The notes beneath the pieces were generated by a model. It saw nothing but the letters and a program-made list of their open reading frames with translations. It had not been told where the DNA came from and did no database searches. From assembly GCA_963749905.1 (NCBI GenBank), contig CAVVOF010000003.1, positions 806,001-870,000 on the forward strand: 64,000 nt of DNA, written 5' to 3'. Positions 42,914 to 50,447 of this stretch are shown here, piece after piece. Both the position numbers and the translations under genes were made by a program. The stretch is from UBA10649 sp963749905 (GTDB lineage: Bacteria > Actinomycetota > Actinomycetes > S36-B12). The first letter of the stretch is position 1. Every line of letters begins with the position of its first letter.

Positions 42914-44260
42914 CTAGTCCACCCGCCAGGCCGGCACTCCGTCCGACCCGGGTCGCTCGAGCAGGCCCGCCGCGACCCCGCCCAGGAAGGCCGCGCCCAT
43001 CGCCCCCGGTTCCGCGATGTCCATCACCGTCGCCGCACCCAGCTGGCGCTCCTTCGAATCGGCGACCATCGGGTTGCGGATCCAGCCGCCGGCCAGCACG
43101 GCGGTGCGATGCGGCCCGGCGACCGACGCCATCTGCGCCAGCGCCACTCCGGACATCTCAGTGAGGTCCTCGACCACCGACCGCCACGTCAGGGCCGGCG
43201 AGATCCCGTCGGTGATCCCGCCCAGTACCAGTGCCTCATTGCCGACGTCGACGAGGCGCGGCGACTGCGTCCCGCGTTCGACCCCCAAGGCCGCCTCGCC
43301 CAGCGCTCGCCGCGCCTGACGGTCATCGGCGCCGAGCATCGCCGCGACCCGCTCCAGCGTCAGACCGGTCAGCCGGCCGGCGAGCAGGATCTGGTGCCCG
43401 GGCCGGACTGACCAGTCCACGTCGATGTCCTGATCCGTCAGCCACTCGATCCGGTCGATGGGCACCGTGGCCGGGACGGTCCGGATGAGCGCCTCGGCCG
43501 TGCCCATCGAGTCGAAGAGCGCCCCATCGCTCGTGGCGCCCGAGATGAGCACCGCCGCCTGATGGTCCAGCCCGGCCACCGTCAGGGTGGCCCCGCGGAG
43601 CACCTCCGGGGCGTCCGCCCCGACGACGCCCGCCGGGTCGCCGGCCCAGACGCGATTGCTGGGGAGCAACTCGCCGACGAGCGACTCGGCCACCGGCCAC
43701 GGCTGACGGGTGGTCACGTCGAGCATTCCGGTGCGGGAGGCGAGGGACGCCTCGCTGACCTCCTCGCCGCCGAGCGAGCGGACGATCCACTCGGCGACGC
43801 ACAGGTGTCGCACCGCAGTCGAGGCGGACGGAACATTCGCCCGCAACCACAGCACCTTCATCAGCGAGGGCTTGGAGTTCAGCCGTCGACCGGTGGCCCG
43901 CTGGAAGTCCCGGGCGGCGACGGCCGCACGCACGGCGGCCGCGTCGCCTCGGGGATCGAACCACGCCAGGCTGGGGGCGCACGGCCGCCCGGCCGCGTCG
44001 ATCAGCACGCCCGCCTCGGCGATGCCGGTCACTCCCAGACCCCGCACCGAAGCGCCGTCAGGGACCGAGTCCGCCGCCTCGGCGCAGGTCGCAATGACCA
44101 CGGCCGCCAGGTCCCGTGGGTCCGCATCCGCCAGCGGACCGTCGTGCCGCCAGGGCGTGGGCCGACTCGCCTGCGCCAGCACGTCGCCACGCAGGCTCAC
44201 CGCGAGCGCCTTGATGGACGTCGTGCCCACGTCCACGCCGACCAGGACTTCCTCGGGCAT
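42914..44260 (-). CDS. FGGY-family carbohydrate kinase
   Basis: 448 residues. VLVGVDVGTTSIKALAV is the ATP-binding phosphate-1 motif, GLGVTGIAEAGVLIDAAG and SLAWFDPRG form the sugar-side motif, and GLDHQAAVL carries the catalytic Asp. VLAGGWIRNPMVADSKERQL is the C-terminal adenosine motif. Members phosphorylate xylulose, gluconate, glycerol and related sugars. The substrate here is unknown, but the divergent neighbours (aldolase, Gfo/Idh) suggest it works in one sugar pathway. ATG 44260 is used; a GTG three codons upstream is possible. Confidence 0.87.
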   Translation of the reverse strand: MPEEVLVGVDVGTTSIKALAVSLRGDVLAQASRPTPWRHDGPLADADPRDLAAVVIATCAEAADSVPDGASVRGLGVTGIAEAGVLIDAAGRPCAPSLAWFDPRGDAAAVRAAVAARDFQRATGRRLNSKPSLMKVLWLRANVPSASTAVRHLCVAEWIVRSLGGEEVSEASLASRTGMLDVTTRQPWPVAESLVGELLPSNRVWAGDPAGVVGADAPEVLRGATLTVAGLDHQAAVLISGATSDGALFDSMGTAEALIRTVPATVPIDRIEWLTDQDIDVDWSVRPGHQILLAGRLTGLTLERVAAMLGADDRQARRALGEAALGVERGTQSPRLVDVGNEALVLGGITDGISPALTWRSVVEDLTEMSGVALAQMASVAGPHRTAVLAGGWIRNPMVADSKERQLGAATVMDIAEPGAMGAAFLGGVAAGLLERPGSDGVPAWRVD

Positions 44261-44337
44261 GCCCACCACCTCGCGCTAGGGTCGATCACACGCTATTCGG
44301 CCGACGCACCGCGTGCATCGCGCATGAGAGGAATGCC

Positions 44338-45177
44338 ATGTCTGACGCCACCTACCGGCTCCGCCGGCTGTTCAACCCCGCCTCCGATCGGTGCCTCGAC
44401 ATCGCCGTCGACCACGGCTTCTTCGGCGAGAAGTCCTTCCTGCGCGGGATCGAGGACCTGCCGGCGGCCGTCGACACCCTCGCGCAGGCGCGTCCCGACG
44501 CCATCCAGCTCACCGTCGGGCAGGCCCGACTCCTGCAGGGCCAGGGCGGGCGGGAGCGTCCCGCCCTCGTCCTGCGCACCGACGTCGCGAACGTCTACGG
44601 AGCTCCGCTGCCGGACCACATGTACGACATGACCCTTCCGCATCCCGGTCTGGCCGGCGTGCAGCTCGACGCGGCGTGCGTCGTCGTCAACCTGTTCGAC
44701 CTGCCGGGTCGTCCGCAGGTGCGCGAGGCCTGCTTGCGCGCCATCCTCAATGCGAAGGTCGACTGCGACAAGTACGGCATGCCGCTGATGGTCGAGCCGC
44801 TGGTCATGAAGGAGAGCGCGGCCGGCGGGTACGAGGTCAACGGCGATCTCGATCGGATCATCCCGGTCGTCCGGCAGGCCGTCGAGCTGGGCGCAGACGT
44901 CATCAAGGCAGACCCCACCGACGACCCTGCCGACTACCACGAAGTGATCCAGACGGCTTCCGGAATCCCGGTGCTGGTGAGGGGCGGCGGCAAGGTCGAC
45001 GACGACGAGCTGTTCCGTCGCACGCAGGCCGTCCTGGAGCAGGGGGCCAGCGGAATCGTCTACGGGCGCAACATCATTCAGCACGACAACCCGGCGGGCA
45101 TGACCCGTGCGCTCATGGCGATGCTGCACGAGGGGGCGGACGCGGCTCGGGCCAGCGAGATCCTGGCCGGGTCGTGA
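44338..45177 (+). CDS. class I aldolase (LsrF/DhnA-type)
   Basis: 279 residues of the class I DhnA/LsrF aldolase family. CLDIAVDHGFFGEKSFLRGIEDL is the family opening and GADVIKADPTDDPADY contains the Schiff-base Lys. IPVLVRGGGKVDDDELFRR and GIVYGRNIIQHDNP bind the phosphate. It would cleave or thiolyse a phosphorylated sugar made by the FGGY kinase. GAGAGGA precedes the ATG. The stop overlaps the oxidoreductase start (GTGA). Confidence 0.87.
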   Translation: MSDATYRLRRLFNPASDRCLDIAVDHGFFGEKSFLRGIEDLPAAVDTLAQARPDAIQLTVGQARLLQGQGGRERPALVLRTDVANVYGAPLPDHMYDMTLPHPGLAGVQLDAACVVVNLFDLPGRPQVREACLRAILNAKVDCDKYGMPLMVEPLVMKESAAGGYEVNGDLDRIIPVVRQAVELGADVIKADPTDDPADYHEVIQTASGIPVLVRGGGKVDDDELFRRTQAVLEQGASGIVYGRNIIQHDNPAGMTRALMAMLHEGADAARASEILAGS

Positions 45178-46349
45178 CCACGCGCGAGCCGGTGCGGATC
45201 GGCGTCGTCGGCGCGGGGTTGATGGGCAAGGAGCTGGCCGGCGTCTGCGGACGATGGTCGCAGCTCGTGGACCATCCCGTGCAGCCCCAGGTGGTGGCGG
45301 TGGCCGACCCGAACCCGACAGCGCGCGACTGGTTCCGGCAGGTGGGCAGCGTCGAGACGTTCGCCGACGACTGGCGCGCGCTCGTCGACGACGACTCGCT
45401 GGACGTGCTGTACCTGGCCGTGCCCCACGACCTGCACGAACAGCTCTACGTGGCGGCGGCCGAAGCGGGCCGGGACTTCCTCGCCGAGAAGCCCTTCGGC
45501 ATCGACCTGGCGGCCGCAGAACGGATCGTGGCGACGCTCGGGTCGTCCGACAGCTTCGTGCGGGTCTCGAGCGAGTTCCCGTTCTATCCCGGGGCGCTGA
45601 AGGCGTACGCCTACGCGGGCTCGGGCGCACTGGGGGAGATCCTGGACGTCCGATCCGCCTTCCAGCACTCGTCGGACATCGACCGCTCCAAGCCGATCAA
45701 CTGGAAGCGCCGAGTGGCGACCTGCGGGGAGATCGGCGTCATGGGTGACCTCGGGGTACACGTCGCGCACCTGCCGCTCCGGCTCGGCTATCGGCCCGAG
45801 TCGGTCTACGCGATGCTCGACAACGTGGTCACGCAGCGGCCGGGACCGGACGGCGCTCCGGTGCCGTGCGACACGTGGGACAACGCCCTGCTCGCCTGCC
45901 GGGTGCCGACCGAGCACGACCGTCGCTTCAGCATGCTGTGGGAGACACGTCGGATCGCGCCCGGCCAGATGAACTCGTGGTCCTTCGAGGCCATTGGGAT
46001 GGACGGCGGCGTCCGGTTCAGCACCCGGAACCCCGCTGTCGTGCAGCGGTTCGCCCTGCGCGACGGCGAGCAGGTGTGGGAGGACGTGCAGCCGGGGCAC
46101 GCGTCGGCGTGGCCGGCGATCACCGGCGGCATCTTCGAGTTCGGCTTCGGTGACGCGCTGCTGCAGATGTGGGCGTCGTACCTCGCCGAGCGGGCGGGTG
46201 CGCTGGGTGACCGGTTCGGGACGGTGACCCCCGACGAGGCACTGGACGCGCATCGCGTGTTCGCGGCGGCCCTGCGCTCCGAGGCGTCCGACGTTGCGGA
46301 GCCGCTCGCCCGCATGATTGGGTTCCGGATAACCGGGAGAACCGGGTGA
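45174..46349 (+). CDS. Gfo/Idh/MocA family oxidoreductase
   Basis: 391 residues. VRIGVVGAGLMGKELAG is the Rossmann nucleotide turn, AEAGRDFLAEKPFGIDL the conserved EKP motif with the catalytic Lys, and EIGVMGDLGVHVAHLPLRLG the substrate helix with His. Members oxidise or reduce inositols, glucosides and related sugars with NAD(P). The GTG overlaps the aldolase stop, forming a two-gene operon divergent from the kinase. About 95 bp without a gene follow before the convergent DHPS gene. Confidence 0.88.
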   Translation: MTTREPVRIGVVGAGLMGKELAGVCGRWSQLVDHPVQPQVVAVADPNPTARDWFRQVGSVETFADDWRALVDDDSLDVLYLAVPHDLHEQLYVAAAEAGRDFLAEKPFGIDLAAAERIVATLGSSDSFVRVSSEFPFYPGALKAYAYAGSGALGEILDVRSAFQHSSDIDRSKPINWKRRVATCGEIGVMGDLGVHVAHLPLRLGYRPESVYAMLDNVVTQRPGPDGAPVPCDTWDNALLACRVPTEHDRRFSMLWETRRIAPGQMNSWSFEAIGMDGGVRFSTRNPAVVQRFALRDGEQVWEDVQPGHASAWPAITGGIFEFGFGDALLQMWASYLAERAGALGDRFGTVTPDEALDAHRVFAAALRSEASDVAEPLARMIGFRITGRTG

Positions 46350-46443
46350 TCCGGACCCCGCCAAGGGCCATCCTTACCCGTTGTCGTGGAGAGCCGGGAA
46401 ATCGGGAGCGCGGTCTACCGCGGCCGGGATCGCAATCGTCCCG

Positions 46444-47346
46444 CTATGCGAGAGGAACGTCGAGGGTGTCGAGCGCGCGGAGGACGGACGTCACCTGGGC
46501 GACCTCGTGCGTGCGCAGCATCCCGGTGCCCCCCAGTCTCGCCAGGACGGCGTAGAAGCCCTCCCCGCTGCGGAAGTTCTCCTCGAAGAGGTCGAACGCG
46601 TGCGGCAGCGCGTTGCAGACCGGCACCCCCAGCTCGCGCAGCCGGAAGCCGCTGAGGATCACCCGTGCCTGGTGCCGCGCCCGGGTGATCGGATCGGTCA
46701 GGTTCCCGTAGTAGAAGCCCATGCCCGGATCGATCACGATGCGCTCGACGCCCCGGCGGCGCGCGTGGTCGATGCGTCGCGCGAAGTGGTCGAGCAGGCC
46801 CGGGATCGGGTCGCCGTCGAGATCCACATCCGTGATCTCCCGGACGTTGTCACCGCCCGAGTAGCACAGGATGACCGTCGCGGAGTGCTGCGCGACCAGA
46901 TCGAGCATCTCGTCCTCGTGCTCGACGCCGGTCATGTTGAGGACGACGGCCCCGGCACCCAATCCGGCGGCGGCGACCTCCGGCTCGTAGGTCTCCACGG
47001 ATGCAGCGACGCCTTCAGCGACCACTGCCGCCACCACCGGGACGAGTGCCGCCGCCTGCTGCGCCCCCGGAACGCGCACCGCCCTCGCCGTGGTCGACTC
47101 GGCACCGATGTCCACGACCTGGGCGCCTTCGGCGGCCATCACCCGAGCCTTGCGGACCGCCGACTCGACCGATACCGCGATGCTCTCCCGATACGTCGAG
47201 TCCCGCGAGAGGTTGACGGTGCCCATGACCACGGGAGTCAGGTCGGTGTCGAACGAGCGATCGCCGATCCACAACTCCGCGACCGGTTTGCCCCACGAGC
47301 CCTCGTGGCGGTTCGCGAGCGCGGCCAGGTCCGCGAGGGAGATCAT
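46444..47346 (-). CDS. divergent dihydropteroate synthase-like protein
   Basis: 300 residues with a TIM-barrel DHPS fold, but the loops differ from FolP. The usual NVTPDSFSDGG is MGTVNLSRDSTYRES, and DIGGESTRPG is DIGAESTTARA. VIDPGMGFYYGN replaces DPGIGFGK. The pterin-binding Asp/Asn positions are partly kept. Several actinobacteria carry a second DHPS-like protein of unclear substrate (for example FolP2), so folate synthesis should not be assumed. The ATG is 6 bases after TAGACT (47358-47353), a leaderless pattern; the divergent esterase starts 44 bp away. Confidence 0.75.
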   Translation of the reverse strand: MISLADLAALANRHEGSWGKPVAELWIGDRSFDTDLTPVVMGTVNLSRDSTYRESIAVSVESAVRKARVMAAEGAQVVDIGAESTTARAVRVPGAQQAAALVPVVAAVVAEGVAASVETYEPEVAAAGLGAGAVVLNMTGVEHEDEMLDLVAQHSATVILCYSGGDNVREITDVDLDGDPIPGLLDHFARRIDHARRRGVERIVIDPGMGFYYGNLTDPITRARHQARVILSGFRLRELGVPVCNALPHAFDLFEENFRSGEGFYAVLARLGGTGMLRTHEVAQVTSVLRALDTLDVPLA

Positions 47347-47390
47347 CGGGGCAGTCTAGGTCGCGCCGCCCGACGGCTACCCTGCCCCAC

Positions 47391-48164
47391 ATGGCGCTGC
47401 TGCGATGCGACTTCTACTCGGAGAGCCTGTCGCTCTCGACGTCGATGACGGTCATCCTCCCGCAGGAGACCAGCACGCAGATCGGCATGAGCGGCACGGC
47501 GCGCACCGCGTTCCCTGTGCTGTACCTGCTGCATGGCCTCACTGACGACGACACCATCTGGACGCGGCGCACCTCGATCGAGCGCTACGTGGCGCCGCTC
47601 GGCCTCGCCGTGGTGATGCCGCAGGTGCACCAGAGCTTCTACACGGACGAGAGCCACGGCCTGCCCTTCTGGTCCTTCCTGACTGAGGAGCTGCCCGACC
47701 TGGTCAGCCGGTTCTTCCACGTGTCGACGCGGCGCGAGGACACTTTCGTCGCCGGGCTGTCCATGGGCGGCTACGGCGCGATGAAGTGGGCCCTCCGCGA
47801 GCCGGACCGATTCGCCGCGGCCGCCAGTCTCTCCGGCGCACTCGACCTGGCGCACGGGACCGCGCACGCCGATCCGTGGGTGGCAGCCGTCCTCGACCGT
47901 GTCTTCGCGGACGACGGGGTCGCCGGAACGCCGGACGACACCCTGCACCTGGTCGAACAGGTGGATCCCCGGCAGGTGCCGAAGCTGTACGTGGCCTGCG
48001 GGACCGAGGACGCTCTCTACGCGGAGAGCGTCGCGTTCGCGGACGCGGCGCGCCAGCGGGACCTGCCGCTGACGACGGACTTCGGCCCGGGGGATCACGA
48101 CTGGGCCTACTGGGACCGCACCATCCAGGATGTGCTCGCCTGGCTGCCCCTGAACAACGAGTGA
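47391..48164 (+). CDS. esterase (EstA/S-formylglutathione hydrolase-like alpha/beta hydrolase)
   Basis: 257 residues. PVLYLLHGLTDDDTIW gives the oxyanion HG, FVAGLSMGGYGAMKWALREP the nucleophile Ser and GDHDWAYWD the His, as in tributyrin esterase EstA and esterase D proteins. No signal peptide. It could act on acetylated sugars or S-formyl thiols. The ATG follows TACCCT with a 7-base spacer (47378-47390). A strong hairpin ends the gene. Confidence 0.85.
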   Translation: MALLRCDFYSESLSLSTSMTVILPQETSTQIGMSGTARTAFPVLYLLHGLTDDDTIWTRRTSIERYVAPLGLAVVMPQVHQSFYTDESHGLPFWSFLTEELPDLVSRFFHVSTRREDTFVAGLSMGGYGAMKWALREPDRFAAAASLSGALDLAHGTAHADPWVAAVLDRVFADDGVAGTPDDTLHLVEQVDPRQVPKLYVACGTEDALYAESVAFADAARQRDLPLTTDFGPGDHDWAYWDRTIQDVLAWLPLNNE

Positions 48165-48193
48165 GGGGTGCGGTCCCAAGGACCGCACCCCTC
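48163..48193 (+). terminator. hairpin after esterase gene
   Basis: GAGGGGTGCGGTCC (48163-48176) pairs with GGACCGCACCCCTC (48180-48193) around a 3-nt loop. It begins at the last bases of the stop codon and lies between the convergent esterase and fasciclin genes. No T-run follows, as is common in high-GC actinobacteria. Confidence 0.8.
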
Positions 48194-48234
48194 CTGCTCG
48201 GTGCAACTGATAGCAGCCTCAACGCTGCTCGAGA

Positions 48235-48867
48235 TCACGGGGCGAAGGGAAGCAGCACCCCGTTGATGCCGTGGGCCACCTGCATGTTGCCCTCGTTGAT
48301 GTCGACCTTGGTCAGGATCACGCGCGGGTTGGCGATCTTGGGCGCACGATCGATGAGGATGATGGCCGGAGCTGAGGTGACCCGAACGCCGATCTTCTTG
48401 CCCTCGGCCGTGGTCAGGCGTGCACCGTTGGCCTTGAGCGCATCCTGGGAGAGCAGGGTCGCGCCGGGCACGACGTGGTAGAGCAGGACCTGCTCGACGG
48501 TGTCGACGCCCAGGCCGGCAACGGCCTTGAACGCACCGGCCTCGGTGCGAACCTTCTTGCCGGTCAGTGCCGACGCGAGGTTCATGAAGGCCTTGTCCGT
48601 GGGGATGAAGGCGGTCAGCGCGACGCTGCCGTCGGCGAGCACCTTGACGGCGGAGTCCGGCTTGGCGGCGAGAACGGTCTCGGCGGCCTTCGTCACGATG
48701 TCGAAGTCCTGGTAGTTCTTGTCGAACTTGGCCTGGCCGACCTTGAGGACGGTGGCGAGTGAGGTGTCACCGTCGGCAGCGTTGGCCGGGGCGGCGGCGA
48801 TGAGGGCGGTCGCGCCGAGGGCGGCTGCCGCCGTGACGGCTGCGATGCGTGCGAAGGGCTTGCGCAT
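48235..48867 (-). CDS. secreted fasciclin (FAS1) domain protein
   Basis: 210 residues with a signal peptide ending ANAA (about residue 33) and one FAS1 domain: TAFIPTDKAFMNLAS (the H1 motif) and VLLYHVVPGATLLS, then HGINGVLLPF (H2). It resembles MPT70/MPT83 of mycobacteria, secreted cell-surface proteins controlled by SigK. Here too sigK-rskA lies next door, in divergent orientation, and a matching promoter is present (48914-48943). AAGGAG is 5 bases before the ATG. Confidence 0.9.
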   Translation of the reverse strand: MRKPFARIAAVTAAAALGATALIAAAPANAADGDTSLATVLKVGQAKFDKNYQDFDIVTKAAETVLAAKPDSAVKVLADGSVALTAFIPTDKAFMNLASALTGKKVRTEAGAFKAVAGLGVDTVEQVLLYHVVPGATLLSQDALKANGARLTTAEGKKIGVRVTSAPAIILIDRAPKIANPRVILTKVDINEGNMQVAHGINGVLLPFAP

Positions 48868-48913
48868 GATTGCTCCTTGTGTCCGGATCCGCCCCCAGCG
48901 GGCGGTTATTGGG

Positions 48914-48943
48914 TACTTCGGCGGGGAGCACCCCCGCGGATGC
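48914..48943 (-). promoter_or_regulatory. putative SigK promoter of fasciclin gene
   Basis: On the minus strand GCATCC (48943-48938), a 16-base spacer and CCGAAGTA (48921-48914) match the reported mycobacterial SigK promoter form (CCATCC, spacer, CCGAAT). The -10 end is 47 bp before the fasciclin start. The same two boxes with the same spacing occur on the plus strand before sigK. Confidence 0.7.
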
Positions 48944-48981
48944 AATCGCGTCAAAAATTCTTCAACTTTTTTTCGCGCCCC

Positions 48982-49011
48982 GCATCTGTATAGGGGGATC
49001 GCGCCGAAGTA
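48982..49011 (+). promoter_or_regulatory. putative SigK promoter of sigK-rskA
   Basis: GCATCT (48982-48987), 16 bases, then CCGAAGTA (49004-49011), nearly identical in boxes and spacing to the fasciclin promoter on the opposite strand. This predicts autoregulation of sigK. The leader to the ATG at 49162 would be about 145 bases; an AT-rich stretch (48951-48974) separates the two promoters. The gene-free interval 48868-49161 (294 bp) holds these promoters and nothing else that I recognise. Confidence 0.68.
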
Positions 49012-49161
49012 GAGGTGTGAGCACTCGCCCGTCCCTCCAAACGATGCGCGCCTATGGGCGTGACGGGGCGACCCTGCCTAGAGTGGTGCTGAACGGCTCC
49101 TGGGCCGTCACGACCATCGAGGAGCGGCCGGTGCACGACGATCCGGTGCAGCCTGAACCCC

Positions 49162-49746
49162 ATGCACGACGCGCACGACCACGCGGGCGATGTCGATCCG
49201 CGAGCCGACGTCGCGCGGGTGGGTGCGGCGTTCCAGGCCGGCGACGACGAGGCACTGGCTGAGGCGTACCGACGCTGGTCAGCACTGGTGCACACCACCG
49301 CTCTGCGAGCCACCGGTAACCCGGCCGACGCTGCCGACGTCACTCAGTCGGTGTTCGTCAGCGCCTGGAGGGGTCGCCATGGCTTCGACGCGGACAAGGG
49401 CTCCCTGCCGGGCTGGCTCCTGGGCATCACCCGTCGCCGCATCGCGGACCACTGGGAAGCTCGCACTCGCGAGGCTCAGCGCGTCCAGGCGGTGGGCGAC
49501 AGCACTCTGGACGACACCCACGAGCCGTCGGCTGAGGCTGTGATCGACCGAGTCCTCCTGGCCGACGAGATCGCGAGGCTGGGCGACCCCCAGCGCCGCA
49601 TCATCGAACTCGCCTTCTTCCAGGACCTGACCCACCCGCAGATCGCCAGCCTGCTCGACCTGCCGCTGGGCACCGTCAAGAGCCACATCCGCCGGTCCCT
49701 CGATCGGCTGCGTACCCGGTTGGAGGTGGACGGTGTCGCACTCTGA
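49162..49746 (+). CDS. sigK: ECF RNA polymerase sigma factor, SigK-like
   Basis: 194 residues: region 2 (YRRWSALVHTTALRATGNPADAADVTQSVFVSAW) and region 4 (RRIIELAFFQDLTHPQIASLLDLPLGTVKSHIRRSL). The sequence PLGTVKSHIRR is the promoter-reading helix. The assignment to the SigK group rests on three things: the RskA-type anti-sigma factor coded directly after, the divergent fasciclin gene and SigK-like promoters on both sides. ATG 49162 is the first start in frame. It overlaps rskA by 14 bp. Confidence 0.87.
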   Translation: MHDAHDHAGDVDPRADVARVGAAFQAGDDEALAEAYRRWSALVHTTALRATGNPADAADVTQSVFVSAWRGRHGFDADKGSLPGWLLGITRRRIADHWEARTREAQRVQAVGDSTLDDTHEPSAEAVIDRVLLADEIARLGDPQRRIIELAFFQDLTHPQIASLLDLPLGTVKSHIRRSLDRLRTRLEVDGVAL

Positions 49747-50437
49747 CGAGGAGGATCTCGCAGTCATCGCGCTGGGCGAGACGCCTGGCCCCGAAGACGA
49801 GGCACATCTGGCGACCTGTGCCCGCTGCCGCAGCCAGCTCGACCAGCTCACCGCGGTGGTGGCGTCCGCGCGCACCATAACCGATGCTGATCGCCCGGTC
49901 CCCCCTCCGCTGGACGTGTGGGACACCATCACTCGCGAGCTCGGTCATGACCTCGATCGGGACGCGGACGTCATCCCGATCGGCCGTGCCGCTGGTCGCC
50001 GACGGATGTCCGCCTGGCTGGTGCCGGCGGCCGCTGCAGTCATGGGCGTGGTGCTCGGTGGGCTGGTGACGTGGCAGCTCACCAGCACTGGGACCGAGGC
50101 CCAGCTCCTCAGCAGCGGCGCCCTCGACCCGATCGGCGAGTCCGGACTGGTCGGCACCGCCCAGGTGGCTCAGGTTGCCGACCACGCCACCCTCACCGTC
50201 TCCGTACCCGGACTGCCCGCCGCCGACGACGGCTACTACGAGGTGTGGATGGCGACTCCGGACACCACGACCATGGTCGCCATCGGCACCATCAACCCCG
50301 GCGAGGAAGCGACGTTCACCCTGCCTCAGGGCATGACCGTGAGCGCCTTCCCGGTCGTGGACGTCTCCCTCGAGCACTTCGACGGCGACGCGGGCCACAG
50401 CGCCACGAGCATCGTGCGCGGCACCCTCTCGAGCTAG
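49733..50437 (+). CDS. rskA: anti-sigma-K factor RskA family protein
   Basis: 234 residues. N-terminal anti-sigma domain with HLATCARCRS (the HxxxCxxC motif of zinc anti-sigma domains), one membrane helix (LVPAAAAVMGVVLGGLVTW, near residues 100-118) and a C-terminal extracytoplasmic RskA domain (GYYEVWMATPDTTTMVAIGTI). It would hold SigK at the membrane until regulated proteolysis releases it. GTG start inside the sigK end, so the ratio of the two is translation-coupled. A 10-bp gap separates it from the convergent HD-GYP gene. Confidence 0.9.
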   Translation: MSHSDEEDLAVIALGETPGPEDEAHLATCARCRSQLDQLTAVVASARTITDADRPVPPPLDVWDTITRELGHDLDRDADVIPIGRAAGRRRMSAWLVPAAAAVMGVVLGGLVTWQLTSTGTEAQLLSSGALDPIGESGLVGTAQVAQVADHATLTVSVPGLPAADDGYYEVWMATPDTTTMVAIGTINPGEEATFTLPQGMTVSAFPVVDVSLEHFDGDAGHSATSIVRGTLSS

Positions 50438-50447
50438 GCCACCGCCC

